In this document: positions 23,718 through 35,500 of the stretch, piece by piece | Layout of the letters: every line of letters starts with the position of its first letter | Numbering within the stretch: the first letter of the stretch is position 1 | Assembly: GCA_947179155.2 (NCBI GenBank) | Contig: OX359274.1 | Location: 43,473,564-43,537,563, forward strand | Origin: Hedera helix | Taxonomy: Eukaryota; Streptophyta; Magnoliopsida; Apiales; Araliaceae | DNA: 64,000 bases | Reading direction: 5' to 3' | Made by a program: the position numbers and the translations under genes | The notes under the pieces: model-generated | What the model was told of the DNA's origin: nothing | Database searches by the model: none | The model's input: the letters and a program-made list of their open reading frames with translations, nothing else

Positions 23718-25510
23718 ATGGCTTCTTCTTCTTCTATAATAATGGTGAATATAACTTTGGCTTTCCTGGTGCTCTTCGTTGGAATCTCCTCAGCTCAACT
23801 TTCACCAAATTTTTATTCCAAATCTTGTCCAGACCTTTTACCCACTGTGAAATACATGGTGCATTCCGCGATAGTTAAGGAAACTCGGATGGGCGCTTCT
23901 CTTCTTCGCTTATTCTTCCATGATTGCTTTGTTAATGTAATATTTCTTGCTCATATATTCTCTAAATCTTCAAAGTTTTAGAATTAGACTAATTACTCTA
24001 TCTTTTTTTTCTTGCTAGGTTTACTTTATTATTTGTTTTTTTCTGCATGTGCCATGCATAATTAAACCTCTAATGATTAGATATTAATAATTTGCAATTT
24101 ACCGGGCTTTAATTTCTAATTAGTTGAACATGAGAGTGAAAGACCCCACCAAAGCGGTCTTCGTCTCATGCTTTGGACTTGCATATATTTTTTATTTACA
24201 TATATAATTTATGCTTCATGGTCGATCAGTTGGTCACCATAGTCACAGCTAGGTACATATATAAATGGTTGAAATTCTTCTACCTTTTAGGGGTGTGATG
24301 GGTCAATTCTTTTAGACGACACATCTTCGTTCATAGGAGAGAAAAGGGCAACTCCAAATCTGAATTCTGCCAGAGGTTTTGATGTGGTTGACAACATTAA
24401 GTCAGCGGTAGAAAATGTGTGCCCCGGCGTTGTCTCTTGTGCTGATGTTTTGGCCATTACTGCTAGAGACTCCGTTACCATTGTAAGCCTTAATCCATAT
24501 ATTTTGAGTCCAACTTATCTATGTCTTATTAAAACTAATTTTCTAAATAAACTGAGGACTATGCATTAATATTCTGTTTAATGGTGCAAAAAAATGCAGC
24601 TTGGAGGGCCTAATTGGAATGTAAAACTTGGAAGAAGAGATGCCAGGACAGCTAGCCAACTTGCCGCTAATAACAGCATTCCACCTCCAACTTCTAACCT
24701 CAATGCCCTCATTTCAAGATATAATGGTTTTGGCCTGTCCACCAAGGACCTGGTTGCTTTATCTGGTTTGCTCTCTCTCTACCTTTGTCCCAAAATAAGA
24801 GTTCATTTTCCTTCTATTGTGTGTTCCAAAACGAGAGTTTTGTTTCTAACAATAAACTGACACGATGCTTCAAATGTTCTCTTAACGAATATGGTTAAAC
24901 TTGGATTTTATTTGGTACCAAATTCTTTTAAAATTCAGCTAGGAGAATTATATTTGGAAGGAAAAAAAAACAAACATTTTTTCTTAAGACGTATGTGTAT
25001 ATAAAATGGGACACTCACTTTGAGATGTGGGAACAAATTTTTTCAAGCAGCATGCAATTCACACCTAAACAAAGTTCACATTCTGAATCAAATGCTTGTT
25101 TTTGTTTGATTTAATTAGGAGCCCACACAATCGGGCTAGCTCGGTGCACAAATTTCAGAGCTCGAGTATACAACGAAACAAACTTGGATAGTTCATTAGC
25201 TCAGGCAAGGCAAAGTAACTGCCCAAGAACCACAGGCTCAGGGGACAACAATTTGGCACCTCTGGATCTCCAATCCCCTACATATTTTGACAATAACTAT
25301 TACAAGAACCTTGTGAACCAAAAGGGTCTTCTCCACTCGGATCAAGTACTATTTAATGGTGGTTCAACGGATTCAATTGTGAAAACATATAGTGATAGCC
25401 CAAGTAACTTTGCTGCTGATTTTGCTGCGGCCATGGTCAGGATGGGTGATATTCGCCCACTCACTGGTTCTAATGGAGAGATAAGGAAAAACTGCAGGAA
25501 GATCAATTAA
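23718..25510 (+). CDS. Class III (secretory) peroxidase, gene 2
   Basis: Tandem paralogue of the gene at 14118. Four exons: 23718-23936, 24291-24482, 24600-24765 and 25119-25510, with exactly the same exon lengths (219, 192, 166 and 392) and intron phases as gene 1; 322 residues. Signal peptide, RLFFHDCF with distal His, SGAHTIG with proximal His, eight Cys, and SIPPPTS where gene 1 has SIPAPTS. Introns are shorter, especially introns 1 and 3. Exons are nearly collinear with gene 1 with scattered substitutions (for example GLARCTNFRAR against GQARCTTFRAR), while the introns hardly align, so the duplication is not very recent. The frame is intact with normal splice sites. Function as for gene 1; the substrate cannot be told from sequence. 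Confidence 0.95.
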
Positions 25511-25875
25511 TTAAGGGTTAAAACCAATTAATAGATATTATTTAAAGAAGGCTTCATGATTTGTGTGTGTTGTAGGATAGATTGGTTGTTTTGAATTAAT
25601 CAAGTTTTGAGTCTTTGAGGTCATCTTTTCATTTGCAAATTTGACGTAGCTATGGCGTAGTAAAGTGTTTAGTGGACTACTCGTACTTGTTTTTCTTTGA
25701 AGAGTATGTACTAAGATTTTCTTGGAAGATCATTAATTATTTCTAGTTCTTATATGTCAAAATTTTGAGTTTACATTGTTCGATGTCATCTTTAACCCGA
25801 GTGTCACTTCTTTCATCTTTTTAAATGATTTGGAGAGAGATTTTTCAAGATTTAATATCACTTGTTCCAAATTAT

Positions 25876-26858
25876 TTTTATTTTTTTTTATCAAATGCCC
25901 AAGGCAGGAATTTTATTAATCACTAGAAATTGAGTCCAATAAAGGAGAAATACAAGTAGGGACTTTCTTCAACGAATAAATTGGAAAGTTAAAGTACGAA
26001 AGATGGGCCAAATTCACCAAACCATGGGCAACTCTATTACTATTCCGTCGAACATGCATGAACCGTACCTCCATAAAATCGTTTCTCAGCAGCAAAATAT
26101 CATCCACTATAGTATCTGCATCAGAACGGAATTCCAAAGAGGACAAACTTCCCAATAATATGTGCACAATCACTTTTCACAACTTCTTTTACAAAGTCAA
26201 TATCAAGAATATAGAGCATTCCCTTTAATATTGCAATAATTTCAACAGTCTATATATTGAGAAATTACTCCAAATTTTATCCACCCCATCACACATTATC
26301 AGCACAATCTCTAACAACGAAACCAATCCCAATATATCCATTCCGCCGCACCGAAGCATCACAGTTAACTTTGACAAAATCAACAGAAGGTTTACTCCAA
26401 CTTAACTTTGACAAAATCAACAGAAGGTTTACTCCAACCTAACCGAAAAAAAGAATGAGCGATACTTGGTCCAAGTTAGAAGCCTTCCTAGCATTTATAA
26501 AGTCTGTGAGTGAAGTCAAACATCTAGATACTACACTCATGGGATTATTATCTACTGGATGGACACGGACAACAGCGTTTCTATGTTTCCAAATTCCCCA
26601 TGCTACCATTGCCAACATGCAAATCTGATCCAAGCTCCATGATTTTGTAATAGAGTCAAACCAATCAAAAAAAGATCCTTCAGCCACCTCCAGACACCGT
26701 AAGGCAAGAGGACTCGAAAACCAAACAATGGCTACAAATGGGCAGGAGACCGGTGCATGTATAATCGACTCTATCTCTAGGCCGCAACGAGGACAAACCA
26801 TATCCACTCCTAATTTTCTTTTATTCAAAAATTGTTCGAAAATAATAATTTCACACAC
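25876..26858 (-). pseudogene. 5'-truncated L1-like LINE: zf-RVT and RNase H remnants
   Basis: Minus strand. The upstream part (26858-26439) encodes VCPRCGLEIESIIHAPVSCP and WGIWKHRNAVV, the zinc-binding domain that follows reverse transcriptase in plant L1-type LINEs. The downstream part (26173-25916) encodes DADTIVDDI and HVRRNSNRVAHGLVNLA, the end of an RNase H-like domain. At the 3' end (25895-25876) an A-rich tail follows TTTGAT, as in LINEs. Frames are broken and a 37-bp duplication lies in the middle. The RT part is missing, so this is a truncated, dead copy about 370 bp downstream of peroxidase gene 2. Confidence 0.75.
26365..26438. repeat. Perfect 37-bp tandem duplication
   Basis: TTAACTTTGACAAAATCAAC and the following 17 bases occur twice in direct succession without a mismatch (26365-26401 and 26402-26438), inside the LINE relic. 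Confidence 0.95.
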
Positions 26859-26869
26859 ACTAGAAAAAT

Positions 26870-27256
26870 AGAGAATATATTATCACAAAGATAGTCATAT
26901 ATTTCTTGGTTACTTCAAATGAATTGAGTAGATAGGTATTTATAGAAAACTCCTAACATATATAAACCTAAATACATGAATTAACATTTAATGAAAAACA
27001 ACTCCCTAGACATATTTTCAACTAGTTACATGAACTTTTAAATACATGAACCAACAAATACATAAATATTAATTAAAACTTAAAATATGCTAAATAAAAA
27101 TACTTAATTATTTTTGGGACAAGTTTATCTTTCAACTCGCCCTTTTAAACTTGTCACACCAAGTGAACTCCACAATTTGCAAAATAATTCGACTTTGACT
27201 GACATTGTAAAAATATCGGCAATTTGGTCTTGAGTCTTCACAAATACAAGTTCAAC
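26870..27256 (-). pseudogene. Copia RNase H C-terminus and possible LTR start (remnant)
   Basis: On the minus strand 27256 downward encodes VELVFVKTQDQIADIF, TMSVKVELF and SSLGVTS, the end of Copia RNase H (normally ADIFTKPL). A stop and AT-rich sequence follow, which may be the 3' LTR with a TATA-like CTATAAATAC near 26940. The upstream half of the same domain is at 30966-31150. The two halves are separated by an LTR insertion with TCAAC on both sides. Confidence 0.75.
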
Positions 27257-30200
27257 TTATGACGCCAGACGCAGGGATAGCGATTATCCTGCAGGCTAGT
27301 TTACCAGAAAAATTCATAAGCAAAGTACACGAGAGATAGGTCCAAAAGAAACACAGAGAAAAAATTATCTAGTTCAAAGATTCAATATTTTCAATAGTAA
27401 AAAAACCCTATTTCTCTAACGCGCAAGTCGGGTTATGTAGTTAGAACATTATTGGACAGCAAGAAATAATTTTACTTTACAACCACATAAAAACCTCTGG
27501 CATATCCCTAAAAATATGTCACGTAGCTGGTCCTTATAATTTCATAACAAGTCCACGCAACAAACTTTGACAAACTCCTGAAGTTACGCCACGTGATTAG
27601 TTACATAATAAAGAAAAGAATTACTAAATCATTATTATGAAATAAAACATAATAGCCAAAACAAAATAAACTACTGAAAATAATAATGTCTTAACTGTGA
27701 CGCCCCCAAATTTAGGCCTACATAGCCCAATTTGAGACACCATAAAATACACGATTTCTATTACAAACAGTACATAGAACAGAAATACAGAACTCAATAA
27801 TATATAACTAAGTCTTCACTATTATTGCCACACTCTATACAACATGTGAAGACTACAATTTCTATCTCTCAGACCGTCACTCCATTCCCCTGCTAGACCC
27901 AACTATTCTCTCGTTTTCTGAAAAACAATGGAACAAAAGAAAGGGTGAGCTCAAATAGCCCAGTAAGAAAATATCATGACTAAGATAATGACCAATAAAT
28001 TATCATTAGTCTTCAACAGTTGAGTTCTTAATTGAATATAATAGACAATAAGCTTTATATCAAGAACTGTAGTTAAATTCTTGAATAAAATTCAGATCAA
28101 TGATAGCAGCGAAATGAGCAATCCATTAGAAAAATAATGTAGACTATGATGTCCACTCGCTTCTCTTTTAAAGAAAAATATCATCAATTTTATCATCTGA
28201 AACACAACTGGTCATGATGATACAAATTCACAATTCCTGGTCATAATCATGCAAGTCAACAGATCATCTTTGCACTACAGGCCAAAGATATTCAATATAT
28301 CGTCAACGGTCATGATTATACCAATATTCAGCCTTTCGTCATAATCATACCAGACAACAGTTCTTTTTTGTCCCCGGCAGAAGAGAACATTCACCACTTG
28401 CCCTAAAAGACACAACAATTATATCTCCTTTATCCTATCATCTGTGCCCCAGACCACAGATATTCACAACAACATGGTTCTTGATGATTAGAATAACAAC
28501 AGTGATATAGATGATGAATCAGAAGAAACAGTATGATCAATAAATATCAAAAGTTTATGATTTTTCTTTGTGCAAATTCAAATATGTCCAAATTGTCAAC
28601 ATGATGTGGACTCAAATTCAAGAATGATATTCAAGATCCACAGTTCAGAATAACGGTTAAGGTTCAATAGAAAGATTTAGAAAAATAGGAAGGCTCAGTT
28701 GAAATGATATTGGATGAAACGCAAACTATTAAAGAATATATAATCATTTCATGAAACTTTACCAATAAGAGACAAATAAGAAATGAATACAAAGAGTAAT
28801 TTACCAAACATGCGGTAGTCCGCGTAGTCAGTTATTCTCAGAAGTTAATAAGGAATGAATATAAAACGTTATTTACCAAACATGCGGTAGTCTGCATAGT
28901 CAGGTTATTTCCACAAATTAATAAGGAATGAATACGAAAGCTTATTCACCAAACATGTCGTAGTCCATGTAGTTAGGTTATTCCCACAAATGAATAAGAA
29001 AGGTTATTCACCAAACATGCGATAGTCCGCGTAGTCAGGTTATTCCCACAAATTAATACATGGAAATAAATGACACATCTTATGAGTAATGAATAAACGA
29101 TATTATTTTCGAGAATCAAAGAATAATAATTCCTTACCGTAGTAAGTTTGAATAGTGGAAGATGAAAAAGATGATATCCCTTACCTTAACACGTGACTGG
29201 ATATAAAGTTGATCAACCCATATTTTTATAATTTAATTAGTAACTACCATATATAATTTCATGGTGTATACCAATTCGTATGAAATCATCAAAAGTTATT
29301 TAATATAATAAAGTAGAATAACTTCAATATAGTTTTTAAAGAAGATAATATTTCAAAATAAATCTTCTAAAGAAAGCTTTTCAAAATGAATTTTCTAAAG
29401 GAAGACTCTTCTAAAGGAAAATTTATAAATACCGTGTGATGTGTGTGGTTACTTATATAACTTTTATAAAAAGACTTACTTGGCCAGTACTCGTACACTC
29501 ACAGATCTTCACAAATACTCAAGATGACTTTAGTACACTCAAAGAAAACTTATACAAAGAAATATTTGGAGAGTGAAAGAAAGAATAAGCAATGAAGTTT
29601 TTATGAAAAATCCTTAAGTTAAGGTCTCTATTTATAGCCAAAAATCTTATCATAAACCAAGATTTTCTAATTTAATACAAATCATATATTTCAAGATAAT
29701 GTTTAATCTATACCACTCATTTCATCTTTTAAGATTTTCTTAATCTAAATCATTCATTTAAAGATCATCTTTAATCTGTACCATTCAATTTACTTTATAT
29801 ATAAAACAACTAACTTTATATAAATCAATTAACTTTATATATAAAAATAAATAACTTTATATAATTTATTATAATAAAAACAAATAACTTTATCAATTCA
29901 ATTAGTCAACAATAATTCACAATTATTCATTATTATGACTAATTGTTATAAATGGAGTGTAGTTGGCTTTCTGAGTTTAATAAGTAGAGAAATTAACTAA
30001 TAATAGAATACAACAGTTTAATCAACATCATAAAAGAGATAACAATAATGTTGAAAATAAATAAGAAAATAGCACGTTACTATGTAATGACAATTATTGA
30101 TTCAGTAATGTGAATTACTGTGCATATGCTAGTGTGACAATTATCAGTTCAATAATATAAATTATTATGCATGTGATAATTATTGGTTCAATAAAGTCAA

Positions 30201-30965
30201 TATAGTATAATAGCCACTTTATTAGTTCAATAATATGAAATATTGTGCAATATCGTGTGCTACTGTGCAATACTGTGTGCTACTATGCAATACCGTGTGC
30301 TACTGTGCAATACCGTATGTTACTATTCTTTTACCACCGGTTATTTTAACAGTTAAAAGTGATAGTATCGTTGACTATATTTATTTAGAAAGGTTACGTA
30401 TGTCACTTTCTATATCCGACAATAATTTGTTATGGGGATCTACCAATATTTGGTTATTTCAGCGCCGTCGTACGAATCGAATATTCCCGATAAAACGAAT
30501 ATTCTCCGACAAGATAAAATTTATACAAACATTTCTTAATTTTTACTTTTGTCAATTTATTCATTTACCATTTTCAGAAGAAAATATATAAAGAAAAAAA
30601 ATTAATTTGTATTTCATAAAAGTCGGGGTCTTACATTAACAATAACGCCCGAAGCCAAAATCCAAAAAAGATATCTGAAGCCAACTGATGAAAGTGACCC
30701 CGAAGCCAAGACAAATTCCCGAGGATGTCTACTTCCGAACTCAAGCCCATTGCCGAAGTCATAAAGCTTCTGAAGCGAAGCCGAGCCCTAAAGATGGCAT
30801 CCGACCTCTTGACACAAACATTGTCTGACTCCTGAAGCTGTCCGAAGTCATCCTGAAGACATCTGATGGCATCCCGAGGACATCTTCACCTGTGTCGACC
30901 AGCCAATTCCTTGTATTGCAACGACGTCGATGTGCTCAGCATCTTCAGTCTCAAATCCTCCTACA
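27257..30965 (-). mobile_element. Second LTR type inserted in Copia, itself holding a family A solo LTR
   Basis: Flanked by TCAAC at 27252-27256 and 30966-30970; joining the flanks restores the Copia RNase H frame. Read on the minus strand the inserted sequence starts TGTAGGAGGATTTGAG, carries repeated CTTCGG/GGCTTCGG words, a GAGAAATAGGGTTTT segment and ends GGCGTCATAA. Without the nested family A LTR (27696-30635) and its duplication it is about 765 bp. The start and length fit a solo LTR; the unusual AA end means the boundary may be off by a few bases. It has no coding sequence of its own. Confidence 0.65.
27696..30635 (-). mobile_element. Family A solo LTR (2940 bp)
   Basis: Starts TGTGACGCCCCCAAATT, ends CGGGGTCTTACA, and is flanked by perfect 5-bp duplications TTAAC (27691-27695 and 30636-30640). 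It contains a four-copy internal repeat around 28795-29045 (TTATTCACCAAACATGCG, TAGTCCGCGTAGTCAGG), a GGTCATGATTATACC repeat at about 28200-28350, a minus-strand TATA-like GGCTATAAATAG near 29630, and TACTGTGCAATACCGTGTGC repeats near 30240-30310. Non-coding. Confidence 0.92.
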
Positions 30966-31150
30966 TCAACTTCTTTCTTTACAACACATTCTCTTATAAA
31001 ACGATACATAGTATCAATGTGTTTGCTTTCGTCATGAAACACCAAATTCTTAGCCAATGCAATTGCCGACTTGTTGTCGATATAAATCTTTGTTGGCTTC
31101 TTTTGTTGCAAATTAAGATCTCTTAAAAGATTTCGAAACCAAATGGCTTA
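30966..31150 (-). pseudogene. Copia RNase H upstream half (remnant)
   Basis: Minus strand: KIYIDNKSAIALAKN, HDESKHIDTMY and FIRECVVKKEV, the core of plant Copia RNase H. It joins in frame to 27256 downward when the inserted LTR and one TCAAC copy are ignored. Upstream (above 31150) the element stops abruptly in AT-rich DNA, so RT is missing. Confidence 0.85.
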
Positions 31151-31159
31151 ACAAACACT

Positions 31160-31974
31160 TATTTCACATATTTTTTTTAATTAATTTTTTTTTCTAAATT
31201 AAACAAAAATAATCGCTCAGTAAAAATAAATTTAATTAAATTTTTTAAAAATAATTATTTTTATCATTGTATTAATATTATTATTAATTGCAATTAATGA
31301 CAAAAAAATTTATAAATTAAGTGCATGCATATATCAAAATTTATTTTATTCTAGGATCAATAGAGATAGAATCGTACTTTTCATGTTTTCATTTCTTTTC
31401 TATAAACAAAAAGGAACATTAATTTATCAATTGCAAGTACTGTACTTGCAAGAATGGAAACAATGAAATTTTCATTTAAAGCATATATTAATTTGAAGCA
31501 TTTTCCCTCGTGGACGAAAAATTATTAGATGTTCCTGAGGTACCTGTCATGTAGTGTCTCACACTATTCATGTATTGTCATTTCAGCACTTAAAGTAAAA
31601 TGACCCACTTTAAGTGTTGAAATAGTAGCACATGAATGGTGTGGGGTACCACGTGGCATTTAAAATGAAATGACCTACTTTAAGTACTAAAATGACAACA
31701 CATGAATAGTGTGGGACACCACGTGGTAGGTGCCCCAGAACCACTGAATAATTACTCTGCACGCCCAATCTCCAGTAGCTAAATTAGACAACAAAGAAAT
31801 CCTCTGTCAATCAAAAAAATTAGAGCGAAATAAAATTTGATTCATGCATTAATTTATATTTTTTTGTCATTAATTGCAATTAATAATATTAATACAATGA
31901 TAAACCAAAAAAAATTATTTTAAAAAAATGTAATTACATTTTTTACTGAACGATTATTTTTGTCTAATTCAGCA

Positions 31975-31985
<11 letters not shown>
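31160..31985. mobile_element. Long inverted-repeat (fold-back) element
   Basis: The segment about 31160-31335 and the inverse of about 31835-31985 match closely: both read AAACAAAAATAATCG, TCAGTAAAAA, ATCATTGTATTAATATTATT, AATTGCAATTAATGAC and AAATTAA..GCATG in the same order. Arms are about 150-175 bp and AT-rich. The centre carries a second inverted structure (31536-31745). No coding sequence; non-autonomous DNA element by appearance. Confidence 0.7.
31536..31745. mobile_element. Inner inverted-repeat element, probable MITE
   Basis: GTTCCTGAGGTACCTGTCAT at the left is the imperfect inverse of the right end (GTTCTGGGGCACCTACCACG on the minus strand). The match continues through GTGTC(T/C)CACACTATTCATGT, TTGTCATTT and ACTTAAAGT. 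The CCACGTGG word occurs twice in the right half. The element folds almost end to end. Confidence 0.7.
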
Positions 31986-32029
<44 letters not shown>

Positions 32030-32037
32030 ATATATAT
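31978..32037. repeat. (TA)n microsatellite
   Basis: About 25 TA units with one CTA interruption near the end. Confidence 0.95.
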
Positions 32038-32561
32038 TAAAGAAATTTAGTAAAGTATTTTTTAATTAAACTTTTTTTACTGAGCTATTTTTTCTTTCTA
32101 ACTCAACAAAAAAAATATTTAAAAAAAAAATTACACATCAACAATCATCTCATATAATTTTTTTTTAAATTACACATCAGCAACTACCTCAACAAATGCT
32201 AACCATGATTTGATTTTTGGATATTATAAAATAATTTTCAAGAGTACAATGGTTAATCTGTTAAAAAAATAATACGTTAGTTAAATTGATAACATTTGCA
32301 AAGTTGGTTGATTTTTTTGGTGATTAAGTCCTCTAAAAATATAAATTGATAACAAATATATTTTTCTTTCTTTTCTCTTCCAAATTCACAAACAAGGACT
32401 ATTCTTTTACATTTATATTTCTATCCAAACTCACAGACGTAGTGTTATTACTGAAGCGACCAGACGAGCAGAATTACACAAAGAATTGCCCCTTTAATAC
32501 TTTCTTGCGAGCCAAACTAAGGCTTCCAATAGTGTTTTGAGTTCCACCAAGTTGGTTAAAA
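32038..32561. other. AT-rich DNA and probable 3' flank of the ankyrin pseudogene
   Basis: No gene recognised. AT-rich to about 32400, then more balanced sequence that continues into the last PGG codons at 32562. Confidence 0.4.
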
Positions 32562-35500
32562 TCAGCTTTTGTTGCAGTCCCTTGTGGGTTTTGATGGAGG
32601 ATCGCTTTGCTTGCCCAAACTGAGAGGGAAATATGTTGAACGGATCGCATCAACAAGAAGGGGAAATTGTAAAAAAGCGAACGAAGTTACTGGCAGAGAG
32701 GCTAATGCAACCAAGGGAACCAAATGCCATGCCTTTCTATGCTCAATCAGAAGATACAATGTAGCACAGAAGGACATCATCATGGTAGTGATGGAAACGA
32801 AAAGCGTAATAAGACCAATAATTAATCTCCTTGGTAGAACAAGAAGGAAATCAGATTAGCGAGAATGGACAAGAACATTAACAAGGATGTGGTGGATGTG
32901 AAGAGAGAGATTGCATTTGAAATAGCAAAGATTAAAAGGGCCTTCTCTTCATGGAAAACTGGGAGGCCATATTTACCACCAGGTACAGTAATGGCCTCGG
33001 CAAATACTACGGTGACAATGAGTGTAGCTGCAATTGTGCAGTCTCTGTCATCCATTTCTCTCCTTCTATTACCAATTTCTTATGCTCCTAGGTAAAAACC
33101 ATGGCAAGAGTTTGATGAGTTGAGTTCAACTTCCACTTCCTGAAAATATTATCCATAAAAGTAGTCATTTGAATTGTGTTACAACAAACTACGGTCAAAC
33201 ACAGAAATCAACGAAAAGTTAAAGACAAAAACACAAGATTTACGTGAAAACCCAAATCAGAAAAAGCCATGTGAAGCTGAATAAATCACTACATTAAAGT
33301 ACGAAGAATACAATAAGTGAAGAGAACTCTCACATCCCAAAAACCAAATTCACTCTCTCTGAAGGCGGCTAGCAGCAAATAAAGAAGATAATACATAATG
33401 AGCCTAAATAACATAACAGGTCTATACAGCTTGGGGGTCCAGCTTTCTGCCTATCGGTTTCAGCCTTCCACTACCACCACTAGACCTCATCTTTCTTTTT
33501 CCTTCGAGTAGCCACAAAATATAACTTGGGTCAGGTCAAAACTCGAATCCCAGATCCGAAGTAGAATTCGAGACACACAACAGTTTCACGAACAAGGACG
33601 GGTGAAAATGAATTTTATTGTTGTTGTAGGCCGTATATAGCTAGTCTAAATTCTAAAATGAGATCAACATCAATAATACTCTTCCTATTACACAAAAGGA
33701 TTCCCACTTTTTAATTCCTTTTGTTGCACAAAAAGATTAAATCTTTTTTGGATAGTAATATAAAATGAGTTCTCAAGTTTCTCGTCATAATTTTATTAAC
33801 ATGTCACCGCTACTAAACTTAAATTACATATTTTGCAAATGTGTCTATTTTTGTGGAAAGAAATTTGTTACCTTAAACCACTGTATCTCAGACTGCATCT
33901 GAAGAGTTGCCCCAGGAACAAGATGGAGTTTGTGCGCAGGTGCCAATCTTCCAGCTGTATGGAAAATATTGTTGTGATGGTCTACAAGCAGTGATGCATA
34001 GTTTCTATAATCTGTCATCTGATATACGAGGTTAAAAATCTTCTCAGAATGATTTTCAATTGCCATTTTAAATATGTAATGCTTATTCAAATCATCTCTT
34101 GAACAAATTGCATCAGGAAATTCATTCACAATCATCTCTACAACCTCATGAATACCTAGCTTGGCTGCCAAAAGGACTGGTTTCTCATAAAGTGATGCAT
34201 AAGCTTTTGCATCATTCAGAGATCTAATTTGCACAAGATTTCAACAAGACAAAGTGCTTGATGATGCATCAATTTTCCGTTCTGAATGTGTTTGATTTCT
34301 GGTACTGCAACCAAAAGACGTTACTGTCAAAATAGGCATTTATCACTTTCGCCAAAATTTATGAAGATATATATAAATAAATATAGTAATGATGCTCTGA
34401 GTGGTAACTCCCTTCACTGCATACGAACCTAACCATTTGATGGCTTCCAAAAACATGAGATGCAGTTTTTTCCGCACTGCCCAAAAGCCAAAACAAAGAG
34501 TGTTGTAATGAAGTGAGAATGTTCAAATCATTATAGAATAGTATTGAAAATTAAGGACTCAGCATAGACTATTATATATGAAGCCTAATTACAGCTTTAA
34601 AATATGGTCATTCTTGATCTCCCTAAAAAAAATGAATTAAATAACATGATTGGTTAAATTACCAACTAGCTCTGTCAAACATGAAAATATAAGTTGCGAA
34701 CTCTAAAGTTGTTGGGGGGAATATATATTATCCGAATAGCATTATGGATGCTCTCAGTTTGACAGTTTAACAGGAAATCCCAGACGAGCCAGAGTAAAAT
34801 CGAGGCATGCCAGATGCCTGCAAAACCACAGACTTGTCAACTGGATCCTCAATGTCACCTCCATTAGGCTTTTTGAGGTAGTCCTCAAACTAGACAGGAA
34901 CACTGACACCTTCAAGACCAAATATGTTCAAAATTAGCTATTCCCAAGCACATGGACAATATCATTGGGACGCACAATGCAAGCAAAGAAAGAGCATATC
35001 GAAATAAAAATGTTAAAGAACTTCAAATATACAAATCTCTTTTCAAAGCTAAAAGAGATCCCATCAGTCCACACTCCAGTCTCCACCCCCCACCGATGAT
35101 TGAATTTGAAACACCAGAGGTAGGTAACACAAGTAACAATAGAATTGGAGAAACTAACAAGAATAGATTAAGCTTTCCCAAAGGTTTAGATCACTTCCAC
35201 TTGCAAATGCAGATGCCTTTCTAGCTATTGCTAGTAAAGTAGAGTCACCATCTTGGAGTTTCAACGCAGCCAGATTAGGGTAGCGTGCAACCAATTCCAG
35301 TGCCACATTTATAAAACAAAGTGAAATATTCATCATATTGGAGGGTTTGGTTCCATAGTTTTAATTTCCAATGAATAATTAATACAACATGAGCATATCT
35401 GACAAGAAATTTTGATAATTAGGTGTGGCTCACTGGGATTGCAGAACTTACAAACATATATGGTTATAAACTAAGAATAAATAAGGTTCATAACATAACC

